A program made the translations under genes and the position numbers. The notes beneath the pieces are model-generated. The model saw nothing but the letters and a program-made list of their open reading frames with translations, ran no database searches and had not been told where the DNA came from. DNA of 64,000 nt from an uncultured Prevotellaceae bacterium (GTDB lineage Bacteria > Bacteroidota > Bacteroidia > Bacteroidales > Bacteroidaceae): NCBI GenBank assembly GCA_902800435.1, contig CADCEQ010000002.1:102585-166584 (forward strand). The letters run 5' to 3'. Positions 44,774 to 53,344 of this stretch are shown in pieces; position 1 is the first letter of the stretch; every line of letters begins with the position of its first letter.

Positions 44774-46027
44774 TTACTTGAATATGAGCTGTGCAAACTG
44801 GTAGAGGCTGCGGCGCCAGGTGTGCCACTCGTGGGCAGTTCCGGGCGATTCGTAACCTACGGCGTTGACGCCGAGTTGCTCCTTGATGTTCTTAGCGGCC
44901 TCAACACAGCCCATGTTCTCCTTGCCGCCACCACTCATGAAGAGCAGTTTGACATTCTTGGCGAAGCCATCAGAGCCCTTCACCTGGTCGACATTCCACG
45001 CACCGCTGCTGAACGAACCTACATAGGCGAACTTCTCGGGATTGGCAAGCGTAATCTCACGTGCCTGCATACCACCCATCGACAGTCCGGCATAAGCACG
45101 GTGCTGCGGGTCGGCAATCACGCGGTAGTTCTTCTCGACCATAGGGATTATATCGTTGAAAAGCACATTCTTGAAGCCTTCGGAGAAACCACCGAAACCG
45201 CCGAAGCCACCACGGCGCTGGCCACCCTGACCAGGAGCACCCTGCGGACGCTGACCGCCCTGACCAGGAGCACCCTGCGGGCGCGGGCCGCCACCGAAGC
45301 CGCCAAAGCCACCCTGCTCACCAGCACGGCGAGTGTTCAGACCGTTGTCCATCACGATGATGCAGGGAACGGCTTTCTTCTCGGCAATCAGGTTGTCGAG
45401 AATCTGTGCGGTATGGCCCTGCTCAGCCCAGCCGTACTCGTTCTCACCCATACCGTGCTGCAGATACAGAACGGGGAACTTCTTGGTGGGGTTGGTATAG
45501 TACTCATTGGGCAGATAGATATGGCAGCGACGCATCTGTTCCGTATAGGTCGACCAATAGAACACCTCGTTCATAGTGCCCTGCGGCACGTTCTTAACCT
45601 GCCAGAAGTCCTGATCGTCTGAAGGAACCTCGATACCACTGCCCCAGCGGCTGGCGCCATAGTAGTAGAGGCTGTTCGGATCGGGCACGTTGGCTCCGTC
45701 GATGTTCAGCTGATAGTAGTGGAAGCCCTCGTCCTGAGGTTCGGAAGTACCGACCCAGTCGCCGTTCTCGTCCTTGGTCATCTCATAGATCTTACCGGCA
45801 ATGTCGAGTCCGACAAACGTAGCCTTGGGAGCCGAAATCTTGGCACGCACCTGACGCTTGGAGTTCACGGCTGGGAACTGCTTGTTCTCCTGATTGGTGA
45901 GTGCAGGCTTGAAGTCTTCAACCTCAGCTTTAACTGATGGAACGATGGGGTTCTGGCGGGGTGCGCCGAACTGTGCTGACGCCGTCAGACATGAGAGCGC
46001 CATCAATGAAAGAATGATTTTTTTCAT
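44774..46027 (-). CDS. Secreted CE1-like (feruloyl/acetyl xylan type) esterase
   Basis: 417 residues with a signal peptide (ILSLMALSCLTASAQ). Residues about 55-135 resemble a CBM48/E-set domain (GKIYEMTKDENGDWVGTSE), followed by an alpha/beta-hydrolase of the esterase D/CE1 type with LYLQHGMGENEYGW, nucleophile Ser in AGLSMGGMQA and a C-terminal His in GTAHEWHTWRRSL. Related enzymes remove ferulate or acetate from xylan. A Gly/Pro/Gln-rich insert (about residues 240-280) made of two 33-bp tandem repeats sits in the hydrolase domain. No glycoside hydrolase or SusC/D pair is nearby. Confidence 0.9.
   Translation of the reverse strand: MKKIILSLMALSCLTASAQFGAPRQNPIVPSVKAEVEDFKPALTNQENKQFPAVNSKRQVRAKISAPKATFVGLDIAGKIYEMTKDENGDWVGTSEPQDEGFHYYQLNIDGANVPDPNSLYYYGASRWGSGIEVPSDDQDFWQVKNVPQGTMNEVFYWSTYTEQMRRCHIYLPNEYYTNPTKKFPVLYLQHGMGENEYGWAEQGHTAQILDNLIAEKKAVPCIIVMDNGLNTRRAGEQGGFGGFGGGPRPQGAPGQGGQRPQGAPGQGGQRRGGFGGFGGFSEGFKNVLFNDIIPMVEKNYRVIADPQHRAYAGLSMGGMQAREITLANPEKFAYVGSFSSGAWNVDQVKGSDGFAKNVKLLFMSGGGKENMGCVEAAKNIKEQLGVNAVGYESPGTAHEWHTWRRSLYQFAQLIFK
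45218..45283 (-). repeat. Two tandem 33-bp repeats coding for RPQGAPGQGGQ
   Basis: Units 45218-45250 and 45251-45283 are nearly identical and in frame. They encode an 11-residue Gly/Gln/Pro unit twice within the esterase, flanked by GGFGG runs. Confidence 0.85.
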
Positions 46028-46160
46028 ATGGATGAATACATTTGGTTGATAATATACTTATACTATTTCTGACGGCATAATTCCGAGGAAGTTAAAAGCG
46101 TGTCAGCGATTGTTAAGGAAGATTAACAATTCTGAAAGCCTTACTGTCCTTGATATTTCG

Positions 46161-46168
46161 TAACTTTG
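46161..46168 (+). promoter_or_regulatory. Bacteroidetes -7 promoter element for ribD
   Basis: TAACTTTG, 6 nt before the ATG at 46175; predicts a leaderless mRNA and excludes an FMN riboswitch leader. Confidence 0.66.
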
Positions 46169-46174
46169 CAGCCT

Positions 46175-47134
46175 ATGAACCAAACGACTGAAGACGAGAG
46201 ATACATGCGCCGCTGCCTGCAGCTGGCGATGAACGGGCGACAAAACGCCAAGCCCAACCCGATGGTCGGCGCCGTTATCGTGGCACCATCCACCAACTCC
46301 CAACACCCAACACCCAGCACCCGAATCATCGGCGAGGGTTACCACGTGCGCTGCGGCGAAGGCCACGCCGAGGTGAATGCCTTTGCCTCGGTGAGTGCTG
46401 AAGACGAGCCGCTGCTGAAGGAGGCGACGATGTACGTCTCGCTGGAGCCGTGCTCGCACTACGGCAAGACACCGCCCTGTGCCGACCTGATTATCAAGAA
46501 GGGCATCAGGCGCGTCGTCGTGGGCTGTCAGGACGATTTCGCCGAAGTGCAGGGGCGCGGCATACAGAAGCTGCGCGAGGCGGGCATCGACGTCACCGTC
46601 GGCGTGCTCGAGGAGGAGTGCCGGGCACTGAACCGCCGCTTCTTTACCTTCCACCGCTTCTTGCGCCCGTACATTATATTAAAATGGGCACAGACAGCCA
46701 ACGGCTTCATCGACGACAATGGCGAGGCACTGCAGATTTCGTCACCCTTCACGCAGATGCTCTCGCACAAGCTGCGCGCTGAGGAGGACGCCATCCTCGT
46801 AGGCCGCGTGACCAATGAGCGCGAGCACCCGCAGCTGACCGTCCGCCACTGGCGGGGCAGCAATCCGAAGCGCCTGGTAGTAGACCGAACCCACCCGCTG
46901 AACCTCGACAGTCTGCACGCTCACAACATACAGTCGCTCATCGTCGAGGGTGGTGCGCGCACGCTGCAGTCGTTCCTCGTACAGAGCCTCTGGGACGAAA
47001 TCCGCGTCGAGACGAACCTCGCGCTGACCGTCAGCGGCGGCACCCGTGCACCACAACTGCCTGCCAACGCCACCGTCGTCAGCCAAGAACGCTACGGCGA
47101 CAACCAGATTGTTACCTACAGGAAGAAAGCATAA
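46175..47134 (+). CDS. ribD: Bifunctional riboflavin biosynthesis deaminase/reductase RibD
   Basis: 319 residues. The N-terminal deaminase (to about 145) has the zinc site GHAEVNAFA and EPCSHYGKTPPCADL; the C-terminal reductase (about 160-319) starts ILKWAQTANGFID and has the LVEGGARTL substrate-binding strand. It performs two steps in the pathway from GTP to riboflavin in the cytoplasm. The start is the ATG right after the promoter; a TTG 9 nt upstream lies inside the -7 element. Residues about 41-51 (STNSQHPTPST) come from an in-frame CCCAACA repeat placed in a loop between two early strands of the deaminase. A strong terminator follows the stop. Confidence 0.94.
   Translation: MNQTTEDERYMRRCLQLAMNGRQNAKPNPMVGAVIVAPSTNSQHPTPSTRIIGEGYHVRCGEGHAEVNAFASVSAEDEPLLKEATMYVSLEPCSHYGKTPPCADLIIKKGIRRVVVGCQDDFAEVQGRGIQKLREAGIDVTVGVLEEECRALNRRFFTFHRFLRPYIILKWAQTANGFIDDNGEALQISSPFTQMLSHKLRAEEDAILVGRVTNEREHPQLTVRHWRGSNPKRLVVDRTHPLNLDSLHAHNIQSLIVEGGARTLQSFLVQSLWDEIRVETNLALTVSGGTRAPQLPANATVVSQERYGDNQIVTYRKKA
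46288..46323 (+). repeat. In-frame CCCAACA minisatellite inside ribD
   Basis: CTCCCAACACCCAACACCCA and a degenerate extension, encoding NSQHPTPST. The same unit, on the coding strand as well, is inside parE at 28659-28706. Confidence 0.74.
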
Positions 47135-47135
47135 A

Positions 47136-47161
47136 AAAAGCCCCCAACGCTGGGGGCTTTT
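47136..47161. terminator. Bidirectional intrinsic terminator between ribD and a lipoprotein gene
   Basis: AAAAGCCCCCA-ACGC-TGGGGGCTTTT: an 11-bp stem, 4-nt loop, with A and T tracts on both sides. It lies 1 nt after the ribD stop and 16 nt from the convergent lipoprotein stop, so it can serve both. Confidence 0.9.
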
Positions 47162-47177
47162 CTATGCGAAGTAGTGA

Positions 47178-47987
47178 TTACTGGGCGAGATTCACCAGAG
47201 CATTGCGCGAGGCAACGATTTTCTCCTTGGCATCGGCCAGCTGAGCCTTGAACTCGTTGACGGTCGAAGCGTTAAGCACGGACAGCGGAGCAATAGCCTC
47301 AGCAACGGGAACGATGTCGGGATCGTACTCGGTCAGGCGGTTCAGGGCATCCTGAATGAGGATGATGCGGAACGTCACGTTAGCAGCTGCGTCGTCATCG
47401 AAGGCAGCCACAAACTTCTCGGTGTTCTGCGAGGTGACATAAAGCTGCTCAACGAGTGAAGAAGCAACAATCTGCCAGAAGTAGTTGATACGGCCGTTCT
47501 GATTCATAGCGTCGTAGAGTTCCTGGGCGGTCTCGTAGACACCAGACTTACCCTCGATGGCCTTGAACGACGGATCATTGATGTCGGCAGCCAGCTTGGC
47601 GATGGCCTTGTCGAAAGCATCGGTATCCATGTCGTAGAGCTTAGACACTTCCTTGTCTACCTCGAGTGCGCTTAGTACGCGATACTTCTCAGAGAGCGTC
47701 ATGGCGTTGTCGGCAGCGACGACGTCAAGCAGATAGTCGGGCTTCACCTGCTTCTCAGCATCGGTCAGCTTGATGACACCGTCTTTCGAAACCACGGGCA
47801 GCTGCTTGAGTTTGCCGAGCTCGCTGGCCAGGCTGTCGAAGTGCATCTTAATGGCAGCTTCAATCTGCTCCTGCTCGAAGCTCTTTACTGAATCTTGTCC
47901 TTCCACGTTCTCAGTGGTTTTCTTGCCTCCGCAAGCGGCGAAGGTCAGTGCTGCAAATGCTACAGCGAGAATTGATAATTTTTTCAT
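47178..47987 (-). CDS. Uncharacterised lipoprotein, partner of an ABC transporter
   Basis: 269 residues with a lipobox (LTFAACGG, Cys19). The mature part is acidic and mostly helical by its pattern (EQEQIEAAIKMHFDSLASELGKL, LAQ end), with no catalytic motif. I do not recognise the family. The start overlaps the stop of the ABCG-like transporter by 4 bp, so both come from one mRNA and may work together (inference), for instance as a periplasmic or outer-membrane accessory to the exporter. Confidence 0.82.
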   Translation of the reverse strand: MKKLSILAVAFAALTFAACGGKKTTENVEGQDSVKSFEQEQIEAAIKMHFDSLASELGKLKQLPVVSKDGVIKLTDAEKQVKPDYLLDVVAADNAMTLSEKYRVLSALEVDKEVSKLYDMDTDAFDKAIAKLAADINDPSFKAIEGKSGVYETAQELYDAMNQNGRINYFWQIVASSLVEQLYVTSQNTEKFVAAFDDDAAANVTFRIILIQDALNRLTEYDPDIVPVAEAIAPLSVLNASTVNEFKAQLADAKEKIVASRNALVNLAQ

Positions 47988-50863
47988 TTCGCTAAAAGTT
48001 TAGATATTAATAATGTTATTACGATAATACTCATCAACAGCAGTACGCTGATGTTGAACCACAAGGTCTTGACGTGCCACGTGCCCAGGATTTTCTCGCT
48101 GCTATAGAACGGGGCGCGGCCAATGTAGCTCTGCGGCGTGAGGAAAACCAGGCCTGCACGGGGCACGATGACGTTGTCGACGACATCGAGCATGCGGCCT
48201 TGGTCGGCACCGACGACAAACTCCTCCAACTTTAGGTTGTAGTTGTCGCGCTTCAACTGCAGCATGGCGTCCTTGCCATGCTGGCGTATGAGGTCGGCCA
48301 TCAGCCGGTCGGCCTTCAGTGTGGCGACGTTGCAGCGGTCGGAAAGCTGCTGCTCGGCCTCCTTCATATACTGCTTCAGCGACTCGTAGTCGCCCCCCCC
48401 TACGTAGGGTTTCATGCCTAAGTAGGCGGTCAGAAGGGGAAGGTTCTGCTCAATGGTCTTGATGTGGCCGGGATTCACCTCCTTGCCGCGCTGCTGCTCG
48501 TCCTGCATGGTCTCCAGTTGCGACTGCAACTCGTAGAGGAAGCCCATGTTGTAGTATTGGTTCTCAAACTTCTCACGGTCGGTCTCAAAGAAAGGCTTCT
48601 CGTACTGATTGTCGGTGAACGATGTCACGGCCAGGGCCTCGTACGACCAGCGTGACGGTATGAGGTCGCCTATCAGGGGCACGATGCCCGTTATGCTACG
48701 TGGTGTCAAGTCAGAGAAGCTGACCACCAGCCCGCAGAGCAGAATCTGGGGTATGAGCAGTATGGGTATGCTGATATAGATGGCCACCACCGAACTTAGG
48801 CACTGCGACAGCAGCAGGCCGGTGAGGTTGGCCAGGAAAGCAGTCACGAAGAGGATGAGCCACCACGTGCCGAAGAGCCCGTGGAGGCCCATGATGGTGT
48901 TGCCTACCACAATAAAGAGGAAGGTCTGTATCAGGGAGACGACGGCCATGAAAAGAATCTTCGACCAGATATAGCTGCCGTACGACAGTTGCAGGAACTT
49001 CTCGCGCTTCAGCAGGGCACGGTCGCGGATAATCTCCTCGGCGGAGCCGCTCATGCCGACGAACGTGGCCACGATAACGGCCATAAAGAAGTAGCTCACC
49101 AGATTTTTGTTCTGCATCACTGAGTAGCCCTCAGGCGGCGCGAAGCGTGTCAGCAGAGCACACACCACGGCCAGTAGCGGTGCCTCCAACAGCGTAATGA
49201 GCAGATATTGCAGATTGGTTATCTTGGTCTTGAAGTTGCGGTGCAGGAAGATGGCCAGCTGCTTTAGCGGGCCGGGCTTACACTGGTCGGAGGGCGGCAC
49301 GTCGCTGACCTTCGGCTCTGCCAACGGCTCACGGTTCTTCAGGTATAGTTCATGCCACGCCTGGGGCGTCATCTTGCGCTCGTCCGATTGTTCACCGCTG
49401 CTGTTAAGAGCCTTCTCGTCGATGATGTTCAGCATTACCTCGGGGTTCACATTACCGCAAGTGGGACAGGCGCTGGTCTCAGCATCGGCATAGCAGGCGG
49501 CCTCCTTGAAATAGGTAATGGCGTCGATGGGGTTGCCGTCGAATACGGGGTAGCCGCCACGGTCAAGCAGCCACAGGCGGTCAAAGAGCTTGTAGACGTC
49601 ACTCGATGGTTGGTGGATGTTGACAATGATGAGCTTGCCCTTAAACGTCTGCTCCTTAAGCAGGTTGACCACCTTCTCGGTGTCGGCCGACGACAGTCCC
49701 GACGTGGGTTCGTCGAGGAATAGCACAGCCGGCTCACGTATCAGTTCGAGGGCAATGTTCAGGCGCTTGCGCTGACCGCCAGAGATGAACTTGTTGATGG
49801 CTGAGCCCACCTTCAGGTCCTTGGAGCTATCAAGCCCCAGGTCCTTCAGTGTCTTCATGACGCGGCGGTCTAGTTCGTCGTCGGCCATGCCTTCGAAGCA
49901 GAGCTTCGCCGTGAACCACAGGTTCTGGTAGACGGTCAACTCCTCTATCAGCAGGTCGTCTTGAGGCACAAAACCTATCAGTGCCTTGGCAGTAGGTTCA
50001 GAGATGTCGTGGCCGTTGATGGTGATGGTGCCCTTCTGCGGCTGCAGCGTGCCGTTGAGCAATGAGAGAAGCGTGGTTTTGCCCGTACCCGAGCCGCCCA
50101 TGATGGCCAGCAGTTCGCCATTGTGCAGCGTGAAGCTCAGGTCGTGCATGCCGTTGTCACTGTTGGGGAAGCGGAAGTTGATGTCGCGCCCGCAGAATTC
50201 CACGGCCTGCACCGCCTCGGCCTGCTGGCCGCTGCGGCGGCGGTAGGCGTCGACGATGGTACTGTAATAGAGCGGCTTGCCGCCGGCCTTCAGCACACTA
50301 CTCTGCAGCCACACCTGATAGGTGTCTGAGAGAACGGGCACGTCGTTCAGCAGCACGTTGTCGCTACCGCTGTAGGTGAAGATGAGCTGGCCCGTCTCCG
50401 GGTCGAAGAGAGTCTTCAGCTGACCGTCGACACCGTCAATATGATGCAGCATGACGCGCTCGGTCTCCTTGCCTACCACGTAGTCGGCATAGTCGCGGAA
50501 CTGTTCCTCTGGAATGTGGAACTCCTTGGCCATCGCCTTGAACATGATGTTGGGCTTGCCCTCCTCGAAACCACAGAACTCCATGATACGGAGCAAAAGC
50601 AGCGACTCCTCGCGCGTCGTAATCTTACCGTGCAAATTGGAGCAAATCGAAGCCACAACCGACGGCGTGTTAAGGTCGGCGGTCATCTCGTAGGCTCCGC
50701 GAAGGTCACTATAAAGGTCGACGTAGGTGTCGGTATTGCGAATACCGAAATGGTGACGAAGATAGCTGACAAGCATGGCCTTAGCCCATGTCTCGTCAAC
50801 CTGCTCTTCTTTGCCAAACAAGGCAAACAAGCTAAGAAAACTCGATAAAACAACGTCTGTCAT
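47984..50863 (-). CDS. ABCG-like ABC transporter (ATPase fused to ABC-2 permease) with TerB-like N-terminus
   Basis: 959 residues. Residues about 1-140 are helical and resemble a TerB-like domain (ALFGKEEQVDETWAKAMLVSYL). An ATPase domain follows (about 205-430) with Walker A GGSGTGKTTLLS, the signature SGGQRKRL, Walker B AVLFLDEPTSGLS and the H-loop NIHQPSSDVY, in the ATPase-before-permease order of ABCG proteins. The C-terminal ABC-2 permease has about six membrane segments with a soluble loop of about 150 residues before the last. A CPTCGNVNPE segment near residue 465 may bind metal. It probably exports a lipid or drug; the substrate is unknown. A lipoprotein gene is coupled downstream. 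Confidence 0.88.
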   Translation of the reverse strand: MTDVVLSSFLSLFALFGKEEQVDETWAKAMLVSYLRHHFGIRNTDTYVDLYSDLRGAYEMTADLNTPSVVASICSNLHGKITTREESLLLLRIMEFCGFEEGKPNIMFKAMAKEFHIPEEQFRDYADYVVGKETERVMLHHIDGVDGQLKTLFDPETGQLIFTYSGSDNVLLNDVPVLSDTYQVWLQSSVLKAGGKPLYYSTIVDAYRRRSGQQAEAVQAVEFCGRDINFRFPNSDNGMHDLSFTLHNGELLAIMGGSGTGKTTLLSLLNGTLQPQKGTITINGHDISEPTAKALIGFVPQDDLLIEELTVYQNLWFTAKLCFEGMADDELDRRVMKTLKDLGLDSSKDLKVGSAINKFISGGQRKRLNIALELIREPAVLFLDEPTSGLSSADTEKVVNLLKEQTFKGKLIIVNIHQPSSDVYKLFDRLWLLDRGGYPVFDGNPIDAITYFKEAACYADAETSACPTCGNVNPEVMLNIIDEKALNSSGEQSDERKMTPQAWHELYLKNREPLAEPKVSDVPPSDQCKPGPLKQLAIFLHRNFKTKITNLQYLLITLLEAPLLAVVCALLTRFAPPEGYSVMQNKNLVSYFFMAVIVATFVGMSGSAEEIIRDRALLKREKFLQLSYGSYIWSKILFMAVVSLIQTFLFIVVGNTIMGLHGLFGTWWLILFVTAFLANLTGLLLSQCLSSVVAIYISIPILLIPQILLCGLVVSFSDLTPRSITGIVPLIGDLIPSRWSYEALAVTSFTDNQYEKPFFETDREKFENQYYNMGFLYELQSQLETMQDEQQRGKEVNPGHIKTIEQNLPLLTAYLGMKPYVGGGDYESLKQYMKEAEQQLSDRCNVATLKADRLMADLIRQHGKDAMLQLKRDNYNLKLEEFVVGADQGRMLDVVDNVIVPRAGLVFLTPQSYIGRAPFYSSEKILGTWHVKTLWFNISVLLLMSIIVITLLISKLLAK

Positions 50864-50899
50864 CTTCTCTTAGCGCGCGTACATACTGTAAATTGCGTG

Positions 50900-50907
50900 C
50901 AAATATA
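50900..50907 (-). promoter_or_regulatory. Bacteroidetes -7 promoter element for the ABC transporter gene
   Basis: TATATTTG on the minus strand, 36 nt before the ATG at 50863. Confidence 0.55.
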
Positions 50908-50971
50908 TGAAAATTTGCAGACTTAGGACTTGTCGTAAGGGTTAAAAAGAATTAAAGAGCAAGTATTTGGA

Positions 50972-51433
50972 CTATTTACGCCCAAAGTCGGCAGGCACTT
51001 CGCCCCACTTCGAGGTCTCCCACTTGACAATAGGGTTATGGTAATCGTGGGTGCGCAGCCAGTTTTCGGCCCGCGCAATAATCTGGTAGAGCGGCTCCGT
51101 CTCGGGCGTCCGTTCCAGCTTCGTCTTGCACTGCCGCTTCTTAACCCAAAGTATGGCGTTGTAGGAGTCAGAGTAGATGGTCTTCTGCGGCAGTCCCTGC
51201 TGCCAACAGAGTGCCAGGGCGTGGACGATGGCCAAAAACTCGCCGATATTGTTTGTCCCCTTCATCGGTCCGAAATGGAACACGCGGCAGCCCGTCGCCA
51301 AGTCAATGGCTTGGTACTCCATCGGCCCCGGGTTGCCCGAGCAGGCAGCATCCACAGCCCAAGCGTCGGCCGTCACCTCCATAGGCAACGGCAGCACGGT
51401 GTCATTTCGGTAGTCGGGAGGATTCTGTACCAT
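50972..51433 (-). CDS. RNase H-like domain protein
   Basis: 153 residues. The four acidic residues of RNase HI can be placed: Asp in VDAACSGNPGPMEYQ, Glu in NIGEFLAIVHALAL, Asp in IYSDSYNAILWVK and the C-terminal Asp in VPADFGRK. The protein is shorter than E. coli RNase HI and lacks a clear basic protrusion. It probably cuts RNA in RNA-DNA hybrids. Its ATG shares one base with the argS stop (TAATG), so it depends on argS transcription. Confidence 0.85.
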   Translation of the reverse strand: MVQNPPDYRNDTVLPLPMEVTADAWAVDAACSGNPGPMEYQAIDLATGCRVFHFGPMKGTNNIGEFLAIVHALALCWQQGLPQKTIYSDSYNAILWVKKRQCKTKLERTPETEPLYQIIARAENWLRTHDYHNPIVKWETSKWGEVPADFGRK

Positions 51434-53280
51434 TACATTCGTTCAGGAACCTCGATGCCAAGCAACGACATGCCGCTCTTGATAATCTTGGCCACGTTGC
51501 GGGCCAGCATGAGGCGGACGGTGCGCTTGTCGGCGTCGGGCTCGTTGAGGATGGAGTAGTCGTGGTAGAACTGGTTGAACACCTTCGTCAGCTCGTAGCA
51601 GTAGTTGGCGATGCCGCTGGGACTGTAGTCCTTGCCGGCCTGCTCAACGGCTGCTCCGTACTCGTTCATCTTTTGGATAAGCTCAATCTCCTTGTCGGAA
51701 AGAGAAGCCCCCCCTACTGCCCCCGAGGGGGCTTCATTTGTCTGTTTGCAGGGTAATGTGTCTCCCTCGGGGGACGACAGGGGGGCTTTCCTGAGTATCG
51801 AGCGGATGCGGGCGTAGGTGTACTGGATGAAGGGACCGGTGTTGCCGTTGAAGTCGATGGACTCCTCAGGGTTGAAGAGCATGTTCTTTCGGGCGTCGAC
51901 CTTCAGGATGAAATACTTCAGGGCACCCATGCCGACGATGCGGGCAATCTCGCGGCGTTCCTCCTCGGTCATATCGTCAAATTTCCCCAATTCCATCGAG
52001 GTTTTGTAGGCATCCTCAACCATCAGGGCCATCAGGTCGTCGGCATCGACGACGGTGCCCTCGCGGCTCTTCATCTTACCATTGGGCAGTTCCACCATGC
52101 CATAGCTGAAGTGCGTCAGCTCCTTGCCCCACTTGAAGCCGAGACGGTCGAGCAGGATGCTGAGCACCTGGAAGTGGTAGTTCTGCTCGTTGCCCACGAC
52201 GTAGATCATCTTGTCGATGGGGTAGTCCTGGAAGCGCATCTCGGCGGTGCCGATGTCCTGCGTCATGTAGACAGAGGTGCCGTCGCTGCGCAGCAGCAGC
52301 TTCTGGTCGAGGCCCTCGTTGGTGAGGTCGGCCCAGACAGAGCCGTCGTCGTGACGCTCGAAGAGGCCCTTGGCGAGTCCCTCCTCCACCTTGGCCTTGC
52401 CCTTGAGGTAGGTCTGCGACTCGTAGTAGATCTTGTCGAATGATACGCCCATCTTCTTGTAGGTCTCGTCGAAGCCGGCATACACCCAGCTGTTCATCTT
52501 CTCCCAGAGGGCGCGCACTTCAGGGTCGTTCTGCTCCCACTTGACCAGCATCTCGTGGGCCTCCTTGATGAGCGGTGCCTCCTGCTTGGCCTTCTCCTCG
52601 TCCATGCCCTGGGCCACGAGCTGCTTGATTTCCTCGCGGTAGTGCTTGTCGAAGGCCACGTAGTAGTCGCCGATGAGGTGGTCGCCCTTCTTGCCGGAGG
52701 ACTCGGGTGTTTCGCCGTTGCCGTATTTCAGCCAGGCGAGCATCGACTTGCAGATGTGGATGCCGCGGTCGTTGACGATGTTGGTCTTGACCACACGGTT
52801 GCCGTTGGCCTCCATAATCTGTGCCAGCGACCAGCCGAGCAGGTTGTTGCGGACATGGCCGAGGTGCAGCGGCTTGTTGGTATTGGGACTACTGTACTCA
52901 ATCATCACGAGGGGCGACTCGTCTGTAGCTTGCTTCGTACCAAAATGGTCGTCAGCATCGATGGCCTTCAACAGCTCCAGCCAGGCACCGTCGCCGATGC
53001 TCAGGTTCAGGAAACCCTTCACCACGTTGAACTTGCTGATGGCCGAGCAGTTCTGCTGCAGGTATTCGCCAATCTCTTGTGCCGTCTGTTCTGGACTCTT
53101 CCTGGCGGCCTTTACAAACGGAAAGACCACCAGCGTCAGGTTACCCTCGAACTCACTCCTTGTCTTCTGCAACTGCAACAGACGACTGGTGCTATCCGTC
53201 GTCTTCTCGGTTGCATCCATGCCGTAGAGCGCCTTCACGGCCTCGCCGGCTGCCTTGCTAATCAATGCTTCTATATTCAT
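51433..53280 (-). CDS. argS: Arginine-tRNA ligase
   Basis: About 615 residues. It has the N-terminal ArgS additional domain, the class I catalytic HIGH-type motif in NKPLHLGHVRNNLLG, KMKSREGTVV in place of KMSKS, and the DALR anticodon-binding domain at the C-terminus. The ATG at 53280 is preferred: upstream in-frame TTG lies inside the -7 promoter at 53300-53307. Between IRSILRKA and DKEIELI, at the junction with the DALR domain, about 27 residues (PLSSPEGDTLPCK and on) are encoded by an inverted pair of GC-rich palindromic elements. It is divergent from the MATE gene and leads into the RNase H gene. Confidence 0.96.
   Translation of the reverse strand: MNIEALISKAAGEAVKALYGMDATEKTTDSTSRLLQLQKTRSEFEGNLTLVVFPFVKAARKSPEQTAQEIGEYLQQNCSAISKFNVVKGFLNLSIGDGAWLELLKAIDADDHFGTKQATDESPLVMIEYSSPNTNKPLHLGHVRNNLLGWSLAQIMEANGNRVVKTNIVNDRGIHICKSMLAWLKYGNGETPESSGKKGDHLIGDYYVAFDKHYREEIKQLVAQGMDEEKAKQEAPLIKEAHEMLVKWEQNDPEVRALWEKMNSWVYAGFDETYKKMGVSFDKIYYESQTYLKGKAKVEEGLAKGLFERHDDGSVWADLTNEGLDQKLLLRSDGTSVYMTQDIGTAEMRFQDYPIDKMIYVVGNEQNYHFQVLSILLDRLGFKWGKELTHFSYGMVELPNGKMKSREGTVVDADDLMALMVEDAYKTSMELGKFDDMTEEERREIARIVGMGALKYFILKVDARKNMLFNPEESIDFNGNTGPFIQYTYARIRSILRKAPLSSPEGDTLPCKQTNEAPSGAVGGASLSDKEIELIQKMNEYGAAVEQAGKDYSPSGIANYCYELTKVFNQFYHDYSILNEPDADKRTVRLMLARNVAKIIKSGMSLLGIEVPERM
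51704..51789. repeat. Inverted pair of GC-rich palindromic elements inserted in argS
   Basis: Copy A at 51704-51735 (GAAGCCCCCCC to GAGGGGGCTTC) and copy B at 51761-51789 in the opposite orientation share the CCCCCGAGGG core seen in the LTA-synthase-like gene at 5481-5520. The 86-bp block keeps the argS frame open and adds about 27 residues. Confidence 0.8.
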
Positions 53281-53299
53281 AACGTTCTGATTTTGGGTG

Positions 53300-53307
53300 C
53301 AAAGGTA
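53300..53307 (-). promoter_or_regulatory. Bacteroidetes -7 promoter element for argS
   Basis: TACCTTTG on the minus strand, 19 nt before the ATG at 53280; back to back with the MATE promoter. Confidence 0.63.
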
Positions 53308-53328
53308 CAAAAAATAAAATAAAAAGCG

Positions 53329-53336
53329 TAACTTTG
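53329..53336 (+). promoter_or_regulatory. Bacteroidetes -7 promoter element for the MATE gene
   Basis: TAACTTTG, 8 nt before the ATG at 53345; predicts a leaderless mRNA. Confidence 0.65.
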
Positions 53337-53344
53337 CAGCGAAA

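Noticed and set aside
46141..46175. FMN riboswitch upstream of ribD
   Set aside because: The -7 element ends 6 nt before the ATG, leaving no leader.
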